From: Oscillospiraceae bacterium
Lineage (GTDB): Bacteria > Bacillota > Clostridia > Oscillospirales > Oscillospiraceae
Length of the DNA stretch: 64,000 nucleotides
Direction: 5' to 3'
NCBI GenBank assembly: GCA_015067565.1
Contig: SVMF01000015.1
Span: forward strand, 1-64,000
A model generated the notes under the pieces. It made no database searches. It was not told the DNA's origin and saw only the letters and a list, made by a program, of their open reading frames with translations. The position numbers and the translations under genes were made by a program. Positions 59,419-64,000 of the stretch are shown piece by piece (the first letter of the stretch is position 1; each line of letters opens with the position of its first letter).

Positions 59419-61650
59419 ATGGATGCTTACATAGGCAGACTGCTGGACAACCGCTACGAGATTCTTGAGGTCATCGGTACCGGCGGTATGGCAGTGGTAT
59501 ATAAAGCATTGGATCATCGCCTAAACCGCATGGTCGCAGTGAAGATCCTGAAGGATGAGTTGTCGAGAAATCAGGAATTCCGCCGTCGCTTCCACGCAGA
59601 ATCGCAGGCGGTTGCCATGGTTTCCCATCCGAATATCGTCGGTGTTTACGATGTTTCGCGTACCGAGGAGTCGGACTATATCGTCATGGAGTTGATCGAG
59701 GGTATTTCCCTGAAGCAGTATCTGGAGAAGAAGGGAAATCTCAATTGGCGAGAGACATTGCATTTTTCGATGCAGATTGCCAAGGCGCTTGAGCACGCTC
59801 ACAGCAGAGGTATCGTGCACCGCGACATCAAGCCGCACAATATCATGATTCTGAAGGACGGCACGATCAAGGTTGCTGACTTCGGCATTGCGCGCATCGG
59901 CTCGGCGCAAAACACGCTGACCCGCGAAGCGCTCGGCTCTGTGCATTACATCTCGCCGGAGCAGGCCAAGGGTGCCCGTGTGGACAACCGCAGCGATCTG
60001 TATTCGCTCGGTGTTGTCATGTATGAGATGCTCACGGGGGTGACCCCGTATGACGGAGAGACGCCGGTTGCAGTAGCTATTCAGCACATCAACGGTGCAG
60101 CGCGCTGCCCGAGTGAGCTGATGACGGGCATTCCGCTTGGACTGGAACAGATCACCATGCACGCCATGAATGCCAACCCCGATACCCGTTATGCTACGGC
60201 AACGGATATGCTGCGTGATATGGAGGAGTTCCGAAAGACGCCTGCCATCACATTCCGCTTTGGCGCAGCGGCACAGAGTGCTGCCGTCCGTGCGGCGGTG
60301 CAGCCTGCACCACGAACCGATGCCGAGCGTTATGTTTCCCGCAATACCCCCAAGACGGAAAACATGAGCGTCGAGCAGCGCCGTGCAGAGAGAGCCAGAC
60401 GAGAGGCTGAGAAAGCAGAGGAGCGCCGCCGCAGAAATCTGACCATCGCTATCATCGTGGCAGCGGCCGTGCTGGTGCTTTTGGTCGTCATTTTGCTGGT
60501 GTCGATGTTCTCCGGCTCCGACGACGAGCAGGACGGTGGTAAGACGACCGCTTCCGAGGCAGAAGAGGTCGAGGTTCCCGATCTGATCGGTATGCGCCTG
60601 GAAGAGATCGACCCCGAGGATTATCCCGATGTGCAGGTCGATATCATCAACATCCGTGAGGAATACAGCACACGCTATGATGAGGGCTATGTCATCGATC
60701 AGTCGCCCGACGCAGGCGATATGGTTCCCAACGGCCGCCGCATTGAGCTGACGGTCAGCCTCGGCAAGAGCGAGAATGTCATCCCCGATTACACCGAAAT
60801 GACGGGCGATGAGCTGATGAAATATCTGACCGACCTGAATCTGGGTCTGAAGATCGATATGCAGAAAATCAGTGACGAGACCATCGTCAAGGACTATGTC
60901 GTGCGCACCGATCCTGAGATGGGCACGGAGCTGACGAAGAATCAGAATGTCATCATCTATGTCAGCCTCGGCTCGAACAAGATGCCTGACCTGAAGGGCG
61001 AAACGCAGGAAAATGCGCAGAAGAAGCTCGATAAGATGGAGCTTGGCCTGCGCATCGAGATCGAAGAGGAGTTCAGCGACACTGTCAACAAGGGCTGCGT
61101 CATTGCGACCGACCCGCGTGAGGGCAAGGAGCTGCGTGAGAAGCAGACCGTCACGCTTTATATCAGCCTCGGCTCGAACAAGATGCCCGACCTCAAGGGC
61201 GAGAGCAAGAGCAATGCAGAGGCTCTGCTCAAGGCCATGGATCTGGGACTAAAGATCACCTTCCTGGATGAACCCAGCGACGAGGTTGAGGAGGGCAAGG
61301 TCACCCGTACGGATCCGCAAGCAGGCTCTGACCTGAAGCAGAACGATACGATCAAGGTCTATATCAGCCTCGGTGACGGCAAGGCTGAGGTGCCCGATGT
61401 GCTCGGAAGGAGCGCAGCAGAGGCTAAGAGTCTCCTCGAGGCAGCAGGCTTTGTTGTGAATATCAACGAAATTTACGATGAGACCGTGCCTGCAGGCCAC
61501 GTTATCAGCCAGAGTGCACTGCCCGGCGACCGCGTGGAGGAGGGAACGACCATCACCATTGACGTTTCCAAGGGGCCGCAGCCGACCGAGCCGCCTGAGA
61601 CGACCGAACCGCCGCAGCCGACCGACCCCACTGAAGCGACGGAGCCGTAA
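59419..61650 (+). CDS. prkC: PASTA-domain Ser/Thr protein kinase (PrkC/Stk1)
   Basis: 743 residues. Cytosolic kinase domain (about 1-270) with G-loop GTGGMA (20-25), K42, catalytic loop HRDIKPHN, DFG and the activation segment. A charged linker and one membrane helix (about 345-365) follow. Five extracellular PASTA repeats come next, which bind muropeptides or lipid II in relatives, and a Thr/Pro/Glu-rich tail. Repeats three and four share NKMPDLKGE and near-identical DNA, a recent duplication. Operon with prpC and rsgA as in B. subtilis. Confidence 0.95.
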   Translation: MDAYIGRLLDNRYEILEVIGTGGMAVVYKALDHRLNRMVAVKILKDELSRNQEFRRRFHAESQAVAMVSHPNIVGVYDVSRTEESDYIVMELIEGISLKQYLEKKGNLNWRETLHFSMQIAKALEHAHSRGIVHRDIKPHNIMILKDGTIKVADFGIARIGSAQNTLTREALGSVHYISPEQAKGARVDNRSDLYSLGVVMYEMLTGVTPYDGETPVAVAIQHINGAARCPSELMTGIPLGLEQITMHAMNANPDTRYATATDMLRDMEEFRKTPAITFRFGAAAQSAAVRAAVQPAPRTDAERYVSRNTPKTENMSVEQRRAERARREAEKAEERRRRNLTIAIIVAAAVLVLLVVILLVSMFSGSDDEQDGGKTTASEAEEVEVPDLIGMRLEEIDPEDYPDVQVDIINIREEYSTRYDEGYVIDQSPDAGDMVPNGRRIELTVSLGKSENVIPDYTEMTGDELMKYLTDLNLGLKIDMQKISDETIVKDYVVRTDPEMGTELTKNQNVIIYVSLGSNKMPDLKGETQENAQKKLDKMELGLRIEIEEEFSDTVNKGCVIATDPREGKELREKQTVTLYISLGSNKMPDLKGESKSNAEALLKAMDLGLKITFLDEPSDEVEEGKVTRTDPQAGSDLKQNDTIKVYISLGDGKAEVPDVLGRSAAEAKSLLEAAGFVVNINEIYDETVPAGHVISQSALPGDRVEEGTTITIDVSKGPQPTEPPETTEPPQPTDPTEATEP

Positions 61651-61653
61651 CGC

Positions 61654-62544
61654 ATGGCAGAATATGTAAGCGGATGTATCGTAAAGGCGCTGAGCGGCTT
61701 TTACTATGTCAGAACTTCGGCCGATGAGATCATCGAGTGCCGCGCCAGAGGAATTTTTCGAAAGGAAAAAATGTCGCCTCTGGTGGGCGACCGTGTCGAA
61801 ATTTCGGTGGAGCGGAGCAAGGGCATGATCGAAAAGATCAAACCGCGAAAAAACAGCTTCCTGCGCCCTGCTGTGAGCAATCTGGATGCCCTTGTGATCC
61901 TTTGCTCGGGTGCAAATCCCGTGACCGATCCGTTTCTCATCGACCGTGTGGCTGCCATTGCGGGCGACCGCGGTGTTTCCGTGCTTTTGTGTGTGAACAA
62001 GACAGATCTGGACGACGGCAGCGACCTGATTGGCATCTACCGTCGGGCAGGCTTTGAAGTATTCCCAACGAGTGCCCAGACCGGTGAGGGTGTTGAGGCT
62101 CTGCACAAGGCCATCAGCGGCAAAACCGTGGCATTTACGGGAAACTCCGGTGTCGGCAAGTCGAGCATCCTCAACTGCCTGGATGCGCAGCTTGCCATCA
62201 AGACCGGTGAGGTCTCGGAAAAGCTCGGCCGCGGCCGTCATACCACGCGCCATGTCGAGCTGTACCGCCTTGCAGACGGCACGCAGATCATGGACACCCC
62301 TGGCTTTTCTTCCTTTGACACCGAGCAGATGGAGCTGATTTTGAAGGAAAATCTGCAGTATGCCTTTGCGGATTTTGCGCCCTATCTTGGCGCATGCCGC
62401 TATCAGAACTGCGCCCACCTGAAGGAACGCGACTGTGCGGTTTTGGCTGCGCTGCAGGAGGGGAAGCTGGAACCGACCCGCCATGCAAGCTATGCCCGAC
62501 TCTATGAGAGCGCCAAAGAGATCAAGCTTTGGGAACTGAAATGA
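61654..62544 (+). CDS. rsgA: Small-subunit ribosome biogenesis GTPase RsgA
   Basis: Circularly permuted GTPase acting on 30S subunit maturation. 296 residues: N-terminal OB fold, G4 LLCVNKTDL before G1 GNSGVGKSS and G3 DTPGFSSF, the permuted order, then a zinc-binding C-terminus with CRYQNCAHLKERDC (C, C, H, C). Starts three bases after prkC. A strong terminator follows its stop. Confidence 0.95.
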   Translation: MAEYVSGCIVKALSGFYYVRTSADEIIECRARGIFRKEKMSPLVGDRVEISVERSKGMIEKIKPRKNSFLRPAVSNLDALVILCSGANPVTDPFLIDRVAAIAGDRGVSVLLCVNKTDLDDGSDLIGIYRRAGFEVFPTSAQTGEGVEALHKAISGKTVAFTGNSGVGKSSILNCLDAQLAIKTGEVSEKLGRGRHTTRHVELYRLADGTQIMDTPGFSSFDTEQMELILKENLQYAFADFAPYLGACRYQNCAHLKERDCAVLAALQEGKLEPTRHASYARLYESAKEIKLWELK

Positions 62545-62556
62545 AGAATACAAGCT

Positions 62557-62594
62557 GCCCCCTGCACATACGCTGTGTGCAGGGGGCGGTTTTT
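62557..62594 (+). terminator. Terminator after rsgA, also carrying the next gene's ribosome binding site
   Basis: A 12-bp stem GCCCCCTGCACA with TGTGCAGGGGGC, then GG and TTTTT. The AGGGGG of the 3' arm is eight bases before the ATG at 62595. Confidence 0.88.
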
Positions 62595-62741
62595 ATGTGT
62601 AAGAAGAATGAATTGTTTGGCTCATGCCTGATGGCAGTTGGTGCGGGTCTTTTGCTGTCGCTGATGTTTGCTTCGGAGTTTGCCATGGCCTTTATCGGCA
62701 TCGGTTTGTTGGTTTGCGGTTTGTTTTGTGCGAGGCGGTAA
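62595..62741 (+). CDS. Small two-helix membrane protein
   Basis: 48 residues: CKKNELFGSCLMAVGAG, a first hydrophobic helix (about 8-28), a second (about 31-45), and a basic RR end. Tiny hydrophobic proteins with a K/N-E-L start and a glycine-rich first helix are common in clostridia. The only ribosome-binding candidate is AGGGGG inside the preceding terminator, so expression depends on read-through or an internal promoter. Moderate confidence that it is real. Confidence 0.55.
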   Translation: MCKKNELFGSCLMAVGAGLLLSLMFASEFAMAFIGIGLLVCGLFCARR

Positions 62742-62801
62742 TAATGTGCATAAAGCGGCTTGAGTGAACATACATATTGTTGGAAAGGAACGGTGAAACG
62801 A

Positions 62802-64000
62802 ATGGAATTGATTTTTCAAGAAAAGAAAATACAATATTTGCGGCAAATTCTCAACGAGAGCGTGTTCTTGGAGCAGACGGCAGACCTGATCGTGCCCGAC
62901 AGCCTCAGCGACATTGACCGAGTGGTTGATGCCCATGGCACGGCGATACTGCGCTCGGCTGATTGTACAGCGCTGGGAGTCAGCACCGAGGGAACGGTGC
63001 AGGCGGGGGCACTCTTTGTCGGGCAGGATGGGCAGCTCCACAATTTGAGCGTACAGATCCCGTTTTCAGCGCGCAAGGACTTTGCAACGCAGCAGGAAAA
63101 CTGCTCTCTGCAGTGCAAATGCACGCTGCGCAATGTCGAAGCGAGGATGCTCAACTCTCGAAAGCTACTCATCCGTGTCGGCATCGTATGTGAGCTGGCG
63201 GCTTATGCGCCGAAGGAGCTTTGCACCTACGACATCGATGAACCTGCGCCGCAGCTGCAGCTCAGACGGCAGGAGTTGCCTTTGACCCTGCCTCTGACTC
63301 TCGGGGAGAAGAATTTTACGATCCATGAGGAGCTCGAGCTACCCAATGAAAAGCCAAGCCTTGACAGACTCCTCAAATGCCTGTGCCGAATGCAGATCGA
63401 TGAGCAGAAAACGCTCGGGGAGAAGGCGGTTTTTAAGGGCAATCTCATCGTCCATGCTTTATACGAAAGCGCAGAGGGCAAACCTGTTGTGCATGAATGG
63501 AGCGTGCCGTTTTCGCAATATGCGCAGCTGCCGCAGGAGCTTGATGAGGCGCAGCTTCGCACACAGCTCAGCCTGACGAGCTTCGATGTCGAGCCTGACA
63601 GCCTCGGTGATTGCAGACGGCTGCTTCTAAGTGCGGGATTGTTGGCGCAGTGCATCGTTTATGGAAAAAAGAGCGTGTGCGTGATCGATGATGCCTTTTG
63701 CACCGATGCGCTTCTGACACCGGAATTCCACCCCGAGCGGATCGACGGGATCCTCGATTGCCAGACACTACGGGAAAATCTGATCAGTGCCTATGAGGAG
63801 CCCACGGGTGGCCTTGTCGATGTGTGGATGTATTTTGATGAAACGGAAAAACAGCGCACAGCCGATGAGATGGAACTGAGCGTGTTCATTTGCTGCAATG
63901 TGATGTATTATGACGAAAAGGGCCAGATTCAAAGCGTGACGCTGCGTCCACGCTATCAGACGAGGGTTGCGCTGTCAGATCATGCAAACTGCAGCATTGT
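62802..64000 (+). CDS. DUF3794 (SPOCS) protein, incomplete at window edge
   Basis: The frame is open for 399 codons to the end of the window, where it is cut. The N-terminal two-thirds matches the DUF3794 pattern of repeated beta domains (RVVDAHGTAILRSADC, VSTEGTVQAGALFV, MLNSRKLLIRVGIVCELAAYAPKEL, KAVFKGNLIVHALYES). Many such proteins end in a LysM domain, as in the clostridial spore protein SipL, but that end is outside the window. Start from GGTGA five bases upstream of the ATG. A spore or envelope role is likely by family. Confidence 0.82.
   Translation, partial: MELIFQEKKIQYLRQILNESVFLEQTADLIVPDSLSDIDRVVDAHGTAILRSADCTALGVSTEGTVQAGALFVGQDGQLHNLSVQIPFSARKDFATQQENCSLQCKCTLRNVEARMLNSRKLLIRVGIVCELAAYAPKELCTYDIDEPAPQLQLRRQELPLTLPLTLGEKNFTIHEELELPNEKPSLDRLLKCLCRMQIDEQKTLGEKAVFKGNLIVHALYESAEGKPVVHEWSVPFSQYAQLPQELDEAQLRTQLSLTSFDVEPDSLGDCRRLLLSAGLLAQCIVYGKKSVCVIDDAFCTDALLTPEFHPERIDGILDCQTLRENLISAYEEPTGGLVDVWMYFDETEKQRTADEMELSVFICCNVMYYDEKGQIQSVTLRPRYQTRVALSDHANCSI

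Noticed and set aside
1..64000. tRNA, rRNA or CRISPR array
   Set aside because: No cloverleaf with a TTCGA-type arm, no rRNA signature and no regularly spaced repeats were found by reading; a covariance-model scan would be decisive for tRNA.

Overview
The window is a compact, roughly 55-58% G+C chromosomal segment from a low-G+C-lineage Gram-positive (Firmicutes) bacterium. The best fit is a gut-type Clostridia/Oscillospirales anaerobe. Reasons: Bacillus/Clostridium-type operon order (yicC-remA-gmk-rpoZ-priA-def-fmt-rsmB-rlmN-prpC-prkC-rsgA), cdaA-cdaR, a glycyl-tRNA synthetase of the single-chain type, a DUF3794 (spore-coat-like) protein, an LTA-synthase-like sulfatase, AGGAGG-type ribosome binding sites, and near-consensus TTGACA/TATAAT promoters. 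I saw no tRNA or rRNA gene and no CRISPR array. Genus-level placement is inference.

Layout. 0-8 kb: a zinc-ribbon membrane protein, then the aspartate-family pathway: thrC-dapF on the minus strand, and hom-lysC-asd plus a lipoprotein on the plus strand, fired from overlapping divergent promoters. 8-13 kb: a ribokinase-DEAD helicase-DprA-like run with overlapping start/stop codons, then glmS with a hairpin leader. 13-19 kb (minus): split transketolase, LTA-synthase-like sulfatase, glyQS. 19-24.5 kb (plus): PAP2 phosphatase, alpha/beta hydrolase, dUTPase, YgiQ radical-SAM protein, cysteine desulfurase. 24.6-30 kb (minus): YitT protein and topoisomerase IV (parE, parC). 30-38.5 kb: a GH3-like secreted protein, a lipoprotein serpin, a CDP-alcohol phosphatidyltransferase with a zinc-ribbon partner, a two-component system, a LysM-M14 peptidase, an ArAE-type exporter and a GNAT acetyltransferase.

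38.5-45 kb is the accessory region. It holds a 450-bp gene-free segment with many hairpins (candidate RNA or decayed intron), a second copy of a 176-bp MITE-like repeat, three dif-like sites, a pyridoxal kinase, a C-terminally truncated MocR regulator, a pseudouridine catabolism pair (psuK-psuG), and an AT-rich remnant of a phage head-morphogenesis protein. That remnant ends in a toxin-like domain and is followed 8 nt later by a small gene placed where an immunity gene would be.

45-64 kb is an almost uninterrupted plus-strand housekeeping block: a DUF3343 carrier with cysteine desulfurase, c-di-AMP synthesis (cdaA-cdaR), rseC-like, DUF5685, a J-domain protein, then the conserved translation/replication/Ser-Thr kinase operon, ending in a DUF3794 gene cut by the window edge.

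How the parts connect: aspartate-family enzymes supply lysine/DAP and threonine, and glmS supplies amino sugar. The PASTA kinase, PP2C phosphatase, c-di-AMP cyclase and M14 peptidase act on or monitor the peptidoglycan that uses them. Three non-coding repeat families recur between genes. One of them (near 20.8 and 27.9 kb) keeps base-paired ends through compensatory changes.
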